From contig OZ253586.1 of NCBI GenBank assembly GCA_965263155.1, forward strand, positions 1,612,001 to 1,676,000: a stretch of 64,000 nt of DNA, given 5' to 3'. The DNA is from JAAXIE01 sp965263155 (GTDB taxonomy: Bacteria; Chloroflexota; Dehalococcoidia; Lucifugimonadales; JAAXIE01). The position numbers and the translations under genes were made by a program. Below, in pieces: positions 34,608-42,412 of this stretch. The notes beneath the pieces were generated by a model. The model saw nothing but the letters and a program-made list of their open reading frames with translations, was not told the origin of the DNA and did not search any database. Numbering within the stretch: the stretch's first letter is position 1; each line of letters opens with the position of its first letter.

Positions 34608-35663
34608 TCAATAGTCTCGAAACAGGGGCATGATTTTGTCACTCAGGAGCCGGATGTGCGATGTGGACTGTTCTCTTGGCAGCAGGTTGCGATGAGTCAG
34701 GATCAGATTTCTGGCCCCTGCGTCACGCAACAGGGCGATGTGTTCGGCGACGCGGCGTGGCGAGCCAACCATCAGCTCATCGGCAGCCGGCAGAGGACTG
34801 AATTCATAGCTGGAGCGTTGCAATGGAGCGGGACGCTTCGGTATCTCCATGTCCTTGGGGTTCCAGCGTTCTCGCAGGTCGTTGATGGTGGCGACGGCGT
34901 GCTCAAAGGCTGGCAGGTACTCGTCCATGGCTTGGTCGTCGGTCTCGGCCACGTAGGTATCGCGCCAGACCCACGATTGGTCTAAGCTCGCTTCAACCGT
35001 CTGCTCGTCGAATCCGGCGGAGAACATGGTGTCACGATAGAGGCGCAAGGCCTGCTCCACACCGTCGATAGTTGGGCAGTAAAGGAGTATGGGCCTAGCG
35101 ATGCGGGCCATATCCATCACGGACTCGTGAGTGGCGCAGGCGCGGGCGAGGGGCGGATGGGGCTTCTGGTACGGGCGGGGCCGGATAAATGGGAAGGAGA
35201 CCTGCCAATACTTGCCGTCGTAGTCAACGTTGTCAGTGGTCCAAGCCTTGATCAGCAGGTCCTCAGCCTCCTCCAAGTGGTCCCGGCCTGCCTCCATGGT
35301 GGTGCCGAAGCCCTTGTACTCGAAGACGTTGTAGCGGGAGCCTCTGCCCAAGCCAACAACCAAGCGGCCCCGGCTGATGTTGTCGACGAGGGCGGTCTGG
35401 ATGGCGAGGCGGACGGGGTTGTGCAACTCCAGCTCGACGACGCTGAATCCCAACTGGATCCGCTTCGTCTTGGCGGCTATTGCGCCCCCGAACACCAATG
35501 GGTCGGCATAGGCCGTCTCGCCGCCAAAGTGGTGCTCCGACAGCCAGATGGCATCCCAACCCAGCTCCTCGACCATCTCAGCCTCATACAGGCAATCGTC
35601 TATCAGCCTGAAGTCCTCAGCAGGGTCGAGGCTGACGGGAAGAAAGAAGTGACCGAAGCGCAT
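34608..35663 (-). CDS. LLM-class flavin-dependent oxidoreductase
   Basis: Luciferase-like monooxygenase of 351 residues, with MRFGHFFLP at the N-terminus, DAIWLSEHHF, IQLGFSVVELELHNPVRLAIQ and VVGLGRGS. The ATG follows TAGGAGGGCA and is preferred over a start 27 codons upstream. Uses reduced FMN or F420; the substrate is unknown. 48 bp upstream of the Rieske oxygenase gene on the same strand, so the two are probably cotranscribed and may act on one compound in sequence. Confidence 0.9.
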   Translation of the reverse strand: MRFGHFFLPVSLDPAEDFRLIDDCLYEAEMVEELGWDAIWLSEHHFGGETAYADPLVFGGAIAAKTKRIQLGFSVVELELHNPVRLAIQTALVDNISRGRLVVGLGRGSRYNVFEYKGFGTTMEAGRDHLEEAEDLLIKAWTTDNVDYDGKYWQVSFPFIRPRPYQKPHPPLARACATHESVMDMARIARPILLYCPTIDGVEQALRLYRDTMFSAGFDEQTVEASLDQSWVWRDTYVAETDDQAMDEYLPAFEHAVATINDLRERWNPKDMEIPKRPAPLQRSSYEFSPLPAADELMVGSPRRVAEHIALLRDAGARNLILTHRNLLPREQSTSHIRLLSDKIMPLFRDY

Positions 35664-35820
35664 TGCCCTCCTAGGACGGGGATGTTGGCTAATTTGGCTG
35701 CATGATAGGTGACTACGATACAAGGTGGCAAGCGGACAGGGCATCCATTACTTAGCTACCGCCATCTGATATTTCCATGCTAGACTGCCGCCGCTTCAAC
35801 GGAAAGACTGGAGGGCCTAG

Positions 35821-37809
35821 ATGCCGAAACATCAGAGCATGATCATCGGAGTGTTCATTCTCATCTTGGGAATAATTGTGGCATGTAGCGAGGCGGCCAC
35901 TCCTACTGCTGCCCCGGCGGCTGTTCCCGTATCAGCCGTAGATACCGATGCCCTAGTTGCAGAGGCAGTGACGGCCGCTTTGGCTGCGATGCCTACTCCA
36001 GCACAGGGTCAAAGTGAGCCCTCAGCAGCGGAGATGGAAGCCCAAGTGCAGGAGGCCATTGCTGCGGCCATGCCAGCGCAGCAGCCTGGAGTCAATCCGC
36101 AAGACGTACAGGCAGCAGTGGCGGTGGTGTTAGCTTCTCTGGCCACTTCTGCGCCCACGGCTGCTCCCACGGTTGCCGCCACGCCCGAAGTGAAACCTAC
36201 CGGTACCTTTAATACAGGCATGACCCAAATAGGAGCACCCGTTTTTCTGCTAAAGAATCAGAGTTTCTTCCAGTCACGGTTCGATGACACAGTTACACAC
36301 GAAGACCTGTGGTGGACTGACGCCGAGGGCAGTCTCTTGCCACGACTGGTTAGAGAGTGGGAAACCAGCGCAGACGGGCTGGTCTTCACCTTTCACCTCC
36401 AGGAAGGGGTGCCCTTTCACGAAAACTGGGGAGAGTTCAACGCCGATGATTTCCTGTTTACTCTGAACAGCGTCATTGAAGAAGGCTCTGTCCATACGGT
36501 GACCGGCAGGGTCAGGAACATGTTTTTCTGTGATGGATGCGAGCTAACCAAAATCGACGACTTCACAATGCGGCTCAGCAGACCTACCCCAACTGTAGAG
36601 CTTACTTGGAATAACCGGGGCACCCTTGCATTCCGCAGCAAGTTACACCAAGAGACCGTGGGGGTGGAGAGGGCTGATACCGAGTCCATAGGCACAGGCC
36701 CATGGAAGTTGGCCGAGGCCAAGGAAGGGCAGTTCAGGAGGGTCACGGCTGTAGAGGACCACTGGCGCAAGACCCCGGAGTTCGCTGAGATGATCTGGTG
36801 GGAAATCTTGGAGGAGTCGACCCGTCTGGCTAATTTCCTAGTAGGACGTCTCGACACAGGAACGTTCAGCGCAGACTCCTTGCAAGCCATCAAGGCAGAA
36901 AACAGACCTGAAATCAAGTACGTTAGCCGACCCGTCGGACTGCAGTTTTTTCTGCTGCTGCATGGCCAGTACTATGACGTGCAGAGTTCCTATCACGTTG
37001 CTGACGAGGAGGGCAACATCGCCCGTCCCTTGGGCACTACCTTTGCAGAAAACTGCATGATCCTTCCGTGGGTATCCTGCGACCCCGACACTGTCTCAGC
37101 GGATTGGGAGAAGGCGCGCAAAGTGCGTGAGGCCATGGCCATCTCCATTGACCGCCAAAAACTGGTCAACAACCTGGCATTTGGTGACGGCAGACCGTCG
37201 TTCCACCAGTATTGGCATGGTCACGATAACAGGCTAAACCAGCAGGGTTTGGAGTCTCTTACTTTCGAGTATGATCCCGATCGGGCGCGGCAGCTTCTGA
37301 CTGAGGCTGGGTACCCCGATGGGGTCGAGCTTGACATGACGCTTACAGAGGCGTCCGTGGCAGGGCCCATTGCAGTCGGCGAGGCTGTAGCCACAATGTG
37401 GGAGGAGGTGGGGATCAGTTCGACCCAGCAGGTAACGCCCTACTCGGCGTGGCGTCCATGTACTGTGGCCCGTAGTTGTCAGGCGGTGGCTACCCACGCC
37501 AGCGGTGGGGTTCCCGAGCCCCTGAGAGTATTTCCGATTTTCTGGCACCCGCGCAGTTCGATCAGCTTTGGCTTCGAGCACCCCTACTTCACTGAAATCA
37601 CCAACAGGGCCCTGCAAACAGTAGACGATGAGACACGGTGGGCATTACAGGGAGAGGCATCAAAATGGATTTACGACAACGTAATGACTCTCCCATTGTA
37701 TGAGAGATTCGACATCTGGCCCTTGGGCCCCAATATCGATCCTTGGCCTCTCCCCACGCTAGGCAACTCATTTATAGGCAACTATGAGTATGTCAAACAC
37801 AGGCAATAA
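35821..37809 (+). CDS. Family-5 ABC solute-binding lipoprotein, copy B
   Basis: Lipoprotein of 662 residues. Signal IIGVFILILGIIVAC with lipidated Cys, then an unusual Ala/Gln-rich helical stretch (about residues 40-120) in place of the plain Thr/Pro linker of copy A, then the DppA/OppA-like domain. Shares CDGC (near residue 240), LPWVSCD and REAMAISIDRQKLVNNLAFGDG with copy A. The ATG follows a GGAGGGC site. Diverges from the LLM gene and has no transport genes around it. A strong bidirectional hairpin follows. Confidence 0.9.
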   Translation: MPKHQSMIIGVFILILGIIVACSEAATPTAAPAAVPVSAVDTDALVAEAVTAALAAMPTPAQGQSEPSAAEMEAQVQEAIAAAMPAQQPGVNPQDVQAAVAVVLASLATSAPTAAPTVAATPEVKPTGTFNTGMTQIGAPVFLLKNQSFFQSRFDDTVTHEDLWWTDAEGSLLPRLVREWETSADGLVFTFHLQEGVPFHENWGEFNADDFLFTLNSVIEEGSVHTVTGRVRNMFFCDGCELTKIDDFTMRLSRPTPTVELTWNNRGTLAFRSKLHQETVGVERADTESIGTGPWKLAEAKEGQFRRVTAVEDHWRKTPEFAEMIWWEILEESTRLANFLVGRLDTGTFSADSLQAIKAENRPEIKYVSRPVGLQFFLLLHGQYYDVQSSYHVADEEGNIARPLGTTFAENCMILPWVSCDPDTVSADWEKARKVREAMAISIDRQKLVNNLAFGDGRPSFHQYWHGHDNRLNQQGLESLTFEYDPDRARQLLTEAGYPDGVELDMTLTEASVAGPIAVGEAVATMWEEVGISSTQQVTPYSAWRPCTVARSCQAVATHASGGVPEPLRVFPIFWHPRSSISFGFEHPYFTEITNRALQTVDDETRWALQGEASKWIYDNVMTLPLYERFDIWPLGPNIDPWPLPTLGNSFIGNYEYVKHRQ

Positions 37810-37834
37810 GTCTCAGTAGGACCAGAAGACGCAA

Positions 37835-37869
37835 AAGAGTCCGGCCAACGTAGTGTTGGCCGGACTCTT
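37835..37869 (+). terminator. Bidirectional terminator hairpin
   Basis: AAGAGTCCGGCCAAC pairs perfectly (15 bp) with GTTGGCCGGACTCTT around GTAGT. It lies between the convergent ends of the binding-protein and amidohydrolase genes and can serve both. Confidence 0.85.
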
Positions 37870-37920
37870 CGATTCTCGCAGATCTTAGTAATGTGCCTTG
37901 GGTCGACAGCGGAAACCCTT

Positions 37921-39024
37921 TTATAGGTCGAATCCGTACAGCTTGGCTACGTTTCCTCGGGTGATCTTGTACCTGTCCTCTTCGCTGGCACCTTCAAAAT
38001 CCCTGTTCACGTAGTCCTGGGAGTTGGGCCAAGTAGATGCCGCGTGGGGATAGTCAGAGGACCACATCATCCTGTCAACGCCTATGAGGTCGCGCATACC
38101 GACACCCACATGGTCGTCGATATAGGTGGCATACATCTGGCGCTGGAAGTACTCACTGGGCTTGAGGCTGAGGTTGAATCCTCCGCGTTCGACCCGGGCG
38201 TCCAACTTCTGGAAGAAGAAGGGTAGCCACCCACAGTCATATTCGGCGGAGATGATAGTGAGCTTGGGAAAGCGCTCCAAGACGCCGGAGAGGATTATCC
38301 TGCTCAGTGACTCCTGTATCTCGTGGGCCTGAGCTGAAGGCCCCTTGTAGCGGTCACCTGGGTCAGGGTCATCGCGGCCGATGCCTCGCATCCCCGTGAC
38401 GACGTGGAGGCTCACGGGAAGATTCATCTCCTGAGCAGCGGCCCAGAAAGGATCATAAATATCCAAGCTGTAGGGCTGGCTTTCCGGGGGGATGCTCCAG
38501 ATAGCAGCGCCTTTCAGCCCAAGCTCGGCACATCGCTCCAGCTCCTTGGCCCCTTCCTTGGGGTTGTACAAGGAGATCATACCAAGACCGACCAAGCGCT
38601 TGGGGTCATAGCTGCAAAACTCAGCGAGCCAATCGTTATAAGCCCTGAAGCACTGCTGTTGCAGGCCAGCGTCCTGGAGCCAGAAGGTGCGGAAGCCCAG
38701 GGTAGTGTACAGGACTTCTGCGTCGACTCCGTCCAATTCGTTGTCCCTAACGCGACCCGCCGGATCCGCACCGGGCCGATCAGCGGGGTAGTCGGCGGTG
38801 TCAAGGAAGTCCTTTTTCTCCTCATTGCTCTTGCCCGCAGCCACTCCAATCCCGACGGGGTGAGGGGGCAGTCCCTCGTACGTTATGAAGGTACCCTTTT
38901 TGCCTGGGGGATCTATCAACGCTTGAGGGGCCCTGTCCCTATAGGCCTTGTCGACCCTAGTCACCCATAGGTCAAGGGGTTCGCTCATGTGAGAATCGGA
39001 GGAGATCATCTTGTAGTCGGGCAT
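37921..39024 (-). CDS. Amidohydrolase-2 family protein
   Basis: TIM-barrel amidohydrolase-2 protein of about 367 residues, more distant from the three-copy set. The N-terminal metal motif is SSDSHMSEP, mid-chain VSLHVVTG, and the C-terminal Asp is in MMWSSDYPH. This is typical of the LigW/ACMSD-like decarboxylase group acting on aromatic acids. The ATG has TTAGGAGAA upstream and was chosen over a frame start 32 codons earlier. Faces away from the nitrile hydratase operon across a 206-bp region with a hairpin. Confidence 0.9.
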   Translation of the reverse strand: MPDYKMISSDSHMSEPLDLWVTRVDKAYRDRAPQALIDPPGKKGTFITYEGLPPHPVGIGVAAGKSNEEKKDFLDTADYPADRPGADPAGRVRDNELDGVDAEVLYTTLGFRTFWLQDAGLQQQCFRAYNDWLAEFCSYDPKRLVGLGMISLYNPKEGAKELERCAELGLKGAAIWSIPPESQPYSLDIYDPFWAAAQEMNLPVSLHVVTGMRGIGRDDPDPGDRYKGPSAQAHEIQESLSRIILSGVLERFPKLTIISAEYDCGWLPFFFQKLDARVERGGFNLSLKPSEYFQRQMYATYIDDHVGVGMRDLIGVDRMMWSSDYPHAASTWPNSQDYVNRDFEGASEEDRYKITRGNVAKLYGFDL

Positions 39025-39176
39025 CGTAATTCTCCTAACCTTAGTTTTAGGGAAGAATACCTTGACCTGCCAAGAGGTCGCTGCTGCTGAAGGATACCAC
39101 GTACTCGCTCTGCCACCCAATTCAGTGAGTTACGCGGAGTACCGCTCCTAGCCTTTGGCAGTAGTCTTGACGGCCC

Positions 39177-39204
39177 CGCGCCCCAACCGTAGAGTTGGGG
39201 CGCG
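39177..39204 (+). promoter_or_regulatory. Hairpin in the 5' region of the nitrile hydratase operon
   Basis: CGCGCCCCAAC pairs with GTTGGGGCGCG (11 bp) around CGTAGA, ending 26 bases before the beta-subunit start. Because it sits between divergent genes, it is more likely a leader structure or protein-binding site than a terminator of either neighbour. Confidence 0.5.
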
Positions 39205-39230
39205 ACCTCACTGTTGAAGGGTGGTCTTGT

Positions 39231-39914
39231 ATGAACAACATTCATGATATGGGCGGGATGCACGGGTTTGGGCCCGTGCCTCGGGAGGAGAATGAGCCTG
39301 TCTTCCACGAGCCGTGGGAGGGTAGGCTTTTTGCCATGTCGGTGTCGGGGATGGTGCGTTTCTATCCCAGCACCGACGGGGGGCGTCACGGCTTGGAGAA
39401 GTTCAGCCCCGCCGAGTACGTGAGCACTCCCTACTACGAGCGGTGGCTGCTGCGTACCCAGAGGCGGCTGGTGGAACTGGGCATCGTGACCCAAGAGGAG
39501 TTGGACGACCGCATCCGCTACTACCAGGAACACCCCGATGCGGAGGTGCCCCGGCGGGAGGACCCCGCCATTGTGGAGCAGGTGGTGCAGCGGGTGCGCA
39601 ACCGGATGCCTGTGCCCAGCGAGACGGGCAAGGCGCCGAGGTTCAAGGTCGGCGATGCCATACGTACAATAAACGAGCATCCCAAGGGCCACCACCGGTT
39701 GCCTCGCTATGCAAGGGGGCGCAATGGCGTCATATCAGATTGGTACGGCTACCACGACTTGGCCGACGACCTAGCCCAAGGCGACCACAACGCAGAAGCC
39801 CTGTACAGCGTGAAGTTTGATGCTGCCGAGCTCTGGGGAGACTCTGCAGAGGGCCAGGGCAGCGTTTACCTCGACCTATGGGACAGCTATCTCGAACCGG
39901 CAGAAGCCTCATAG
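39231..39914 (+). CDS. nhlB: Nitrile hydratase beta subunit
   Basis: Beta subunit of nitrile hydratase, which hydrates nitriles to amides. 227-228 residues. The start MNNIHDMGGMHGFGPV and FHEPWEGR are diagnostic. The C-terminal SH3-like half has PRFKVGDAIRTINEHPKGHHRLPRYARGR and later YSVKFDAAELWGD, which contact the alpha subunit. The order beta-alpha-activator matches cobalt-type operons such as Rhodococcus nhlBAE. The ATG has AAGGGTGG upstream. Cytoplasmic heterodimer with the next gene product. Confidence 0.95.
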   Translation: MNNIHDMGGMHGFGPVPREENEPVFHEPWEGRLFAMSVSGMVRFYPSTDGGRHGLEKFSPAEYVSTPYYERWLLRTQRRLVELGIVTQEELDDRIRYYQEHPDAEVPRREDPAIVEQVVQRVRNRMPVPSETGKAPRFKVGDAIRTINEHPKGHHRLPRYARGRNGVISDWYGYHDLADDLAQGDHNAEALYSVKFDAAELWGDSAEGQGSVYLDLWDSYLEPAEAS

Positions 39915-39944
39915 AAGTTATCTTAGCGACAGGGAGGTCTCGAA

Positions 39945-40559
39945 ATGAGTGACGGACATCACAACGGAGTCGAGTCCTACGCCTCGGCGCGGACCAAGGC
40001 CATTGAGTCGTTGCTGGTGGAGAAGGGGCTGATTGCCTCGGACGCCATCGACGCCATCGTGGAGACCTACGAGCAGGACATTGGCCCGATGAACGGGGCC
40101 AAGGTCGTCGCCCGGGCTTGGTCCGACCCGGAGTACAAGAAGAGGCTCTTGCAGAACGGCACCGAGGCCATTGCCGAGATGGGCTTCATAGGGAATGAAG
40201 GGGCCCAGATCATCGTGCTGGAGAACAACGACGACACCCATAACATGGTGGTGTGCACCCTCTGCTCGTGTTACCCCTGGCCAGTGCTGGGTCTACCGCC
40301 CGCTTGGTATAAGTCCTTCGCCTACCGGTCCCGCGCCGTCTCCGAGCCCCGCTCGGTGCTCAAGGACTTCGGCACGGAGTTGGAGGACTCGGTGGAGGTG
40401 CGTGTCTGGGACAGCACCGCCGAGGTGCGCTACATGGTGCTGCCACAGCGTCCTGCTGGCACCGAGGGCATGAGCGAGGAGGAGCTGGCTGAGTTGGTGA
40501 GCCGCGACTCGATGGTCGGCGTGGCCCATGTGGTTGCCCCCGTCGCCACACCGGCATAG
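39945..40559 (+). CDS. nhlA: Nitrile hydratase alpha subunit, cobalt type
   Basis: Catalytic subunit of 204 residues. The metal claw C104-T-L-C107-S-C109 is intact; Thr in the second position (VCTLCSC) marks the Co3+ type rather than the Fe type (VCSLCSC). In the family the last two cysteines are oxidised to sulfinic and sulfenic acids. PAWYKSFAYRSRAVSEPRSVL follows as usual. The ATG follows GGGAGGT and lies 30 bp after the beta gene. Products would feed the amidase encoded at 42413, on the opposite strand. Confidence 0.96.
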   Translation: MSDGHHNGVESYASARTKAIESLLVEKGLIASDAIDAIVETYEQDIGPMNGAKVVARAWSDPEYKKRLLQNGTEAIAEMGFIGNEGAQIIVLENNDDTHNMVVCTLCSCYPWPVLGLPPAWYKSFAYRSRAVSEPRSVLKDFGTELEDSVEVRVWDSTAEVRYMVLPQRPAGTEGMSEEELAELVSRDSMVGVAHVVAPVATPA

Positions 40560-40569
40560 GTGGGATGGC

Positions 40570-40947
40570 ATGAGTATGCAGCCTGACCAACAGGTTAGCC
40601 CTGAGGTGAACAGCATGGACGGGCGGGAGGCCCTGCCACGCCTCAACGGCGAGTTGATCTTTGAAGAACCATGGGAGGGCCGGGCCTTCGGTATCGCTGT
40701 CGCCCTGAACCACCAGCGTCTCTATGAGTGGGTAGACTTCCGCGAGCAACTGGTCGGCCAGATTTCCTCCGACGAGAGGTCTGGGATTGAGGGACGCTAC
40801 TACGACCAGTGGCTGAGGGCGATGGAAGGCCTGCTGCTGGAACAGGGCTTGGTTACCTCAGAAGAGCTGGAGCAGCGTACTGAGGAGTTCGCTACTGGGC
40901 AGCGGGAAGACCACGAGCATGACGGGCCAGAAGATCACGACCACTAG
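40570..40947 (+). CDS. nhlE: Nitrile hydratase activator / accessory protein
   Basis: A 125-residue protein that resembles the N-terminal part of the beta subunit (LIFEEPWEGRAFGIAVAL, YYDQWLRAMEGLLLEQGLVTSEEL). This is typical of NhlE/P14K-type self-subunit-swapping chaperones that load metal into the alpha subunit. The tail is His/Asp/Glu-rich (REDHEHDGPEDHDH) and could hold cobalt. The ATG 10 bases after the alpha stop was chosen, behind GGTGGGATGG. The small size and position last in the operon support the role. Confidence 0.9.
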   Translation: MSMQPDQQVSPEVNSMDGREALPRLNGELIFEEPWEGRAFGIAVALNHQRLYEWVDFREQLVGQISSDERSGIEGRYYDQWLRAMEGLLLEQGLVTSEELEQRTEEFATGQREDHEHDGPEDHDH

Positions 40948-40990
40948 CAACATGGGTACCAGCGCACCGAGGCTTTCGAGAAACGGATTT

Positions 40991-42343
40991 TCAGGTGCCA
41001 CCTCCTGGGCTGGAGGCGTAATGTCCGGCTATACGATGCGTTAGCCAATCTATGGTATCGAATATGCACTGCCACGCCTGCTCAATCCAACTGTACAAGA
41101 AAGTTTGCGCGTCTGACCTGCACTGATAGAATCTTCTGCACCAACTCGTTGCGACAGGACTGCCAGTAGCAGTGTCAATGTCATGTGTCGGATATTGTAC
41201 ATATTGCAATGACAGATCGTTGACGAGTGGCATAGCGAATCCGACGTATGCCATGGGCCTAGTCCCATCCGCAGCCATGTTATGCACCAGATCGTTCCTT
41301 GTTCGCCTAAGCGCCCTGAAGTGACCCACTACTAAGTTCGGAATCGCTTTAGGCAAAACATTAGCGCGAAGATCGCTTTCCATCGGGGCACCGCCCTCCT
41401 GGAACACTTGGCGCCCGCTGACGTCAGGGAAGTGTAGGTGCTCAGGAAATTTCGGCTCCCCAAATGGCACACGTGTCAGATACACGAAAAGCTCATAAAG
41501 CATTTCTAACGCCGAGTAACAGTGTATGACACTACTCGAGAACGCGAACGATAGTTCATCTACCCGTTCAGACATAAGGGTCTGTTCACTGAAGGGAACA
41601 GGAGGCCGAGTAAGTTGATTAGAGTCCCCAATATCCTCATTGATTTCCTGTAATTTCTTACATAACATTGCTAAATCATAGCAGCTGGCTTCCATCACAT
41701 TACGCATGTCTTCTGCGATTTCCTGAGCATTGTGCACAAAAAATGCTCTACGTACCGGGATCCCCTGCTTCTCCAACTCCCGAAGTGCCTGCTCCAGCTC
41801 ATTCGGGCCAAGTTTGCCCGCTCGAACCAGTTGTAAGTACCATAGAGAGAGCTCTTCACTCGTATGGAGAGAGGCTTGAGTGATGCCATCCATGCTGATA
41901 AGTCTATGTCTCACCACTGACTCCAACCGTTGAAGTCTAGTCAACAAGTCCTCCGACAGCCATTTGTGAGACACAACACCCTCTTCTACTTGAAATACAA
42001 CTTCGTTTGGGGAGGCGCTGAGGCCTTGGTCGCTGCCGACTATTGAGGCCGAAAGGAGAGGTGTTCTATCTATTCCCAGTAGTTTTACGCCTACTTGTTT
42101 TTCAATCCATAGCACGAGGTCCATATAGCTAGCCGAGGGCAACAATCCAAATTCTGTTGGTTGGGCTGCCGATGTAAACTTGACGCATGAGGAGTTACCT
42201 CCTTGTATGATCGCTTGGGTCGGAACGAACCGAAGAGATAGCCCGAACGTCAAATGGTAGGTATTGAATGGGCCAAGTGATTCAGTGCAATGAAGGCCTT
42301 TCGTTTCAAGGGCCATACTTCTTCGTTCTCTCCTTTCATACAT
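40991..42343 (-). CDS. Hypothetical protein with HEPN-like motif
   Basis: A 450-residue protein with no domain I can name. Near the C-terminus, Arg349-x4-His354 in RRTRNDLVHNM matches the catalytic signature of HEPN ribonuclease domains, within helical sequence (ALEMLYELFVYL, HFRALRRTRN). The rest is helical with a short beta-rich N-terminus. Base composition is visibly poorer in G+C than the flanks, suggesting acquisition. It sits alone, convergent with the nitrile hydratase operon and upstream of the amidase on its strand. An in-frame ATG nine codons in is an alternative start. No antitoxin or nucleotidyltransferase partner is next to it. Confidence 0.65.
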   Translation of the reverse strand: MYERRERRSMALETKGLHCTESLGPFNTYHLTFGLSLRFVPTQAIIQGGNSSCVKFTSAAQPTEFGLLPSASYMDLVLWIEKQVGVKLLGIDRTPLLSASIVGSDQGLSASPNEVVFQVEEGVVSHKWLSEDLLTRLQRLESVVRHRLISMDGITQASLHTSEELSLWYLQLVRAGKLGPNELEQALRELEKQGIPVRRAFFVHNAQEIAEDMRNVMEASCYDLAMLCKKLQEINEDIGDSNQLTRPPVPFSEQTLMSERVDELSFAFSSSVIHCYSALEMLYELFVYLTRVPFGEPKFPEHLHFPDVSGRQVFQEGGAPMESDLRANVLPKAIPNLVVGHFRALRRTRNDLVHNMAADGTRPMAYVGFAMPLVNDLSLQYVQYPTHDIDTATGSPVATSWCRRFYQCRSDAQTFLYSWIEQAWQCIFDTIDWLTHRIAGHYASSPGGGT

Positions 42344-42412
42344 TTGTATTCAGAGGACTGTAAATATCGCTCCAGTCGATACAAACGAATAATGGTTTAT
42401 GAGGTGCTCCCC

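Noticed and set aside
33540..34985. A 481-codon open frame on the plus strand
   Set aside because: It is antisense to the Rieske oxygenase and LLM genes, which have complete motifs; it spans both genes and their gap with no recognisable domain.
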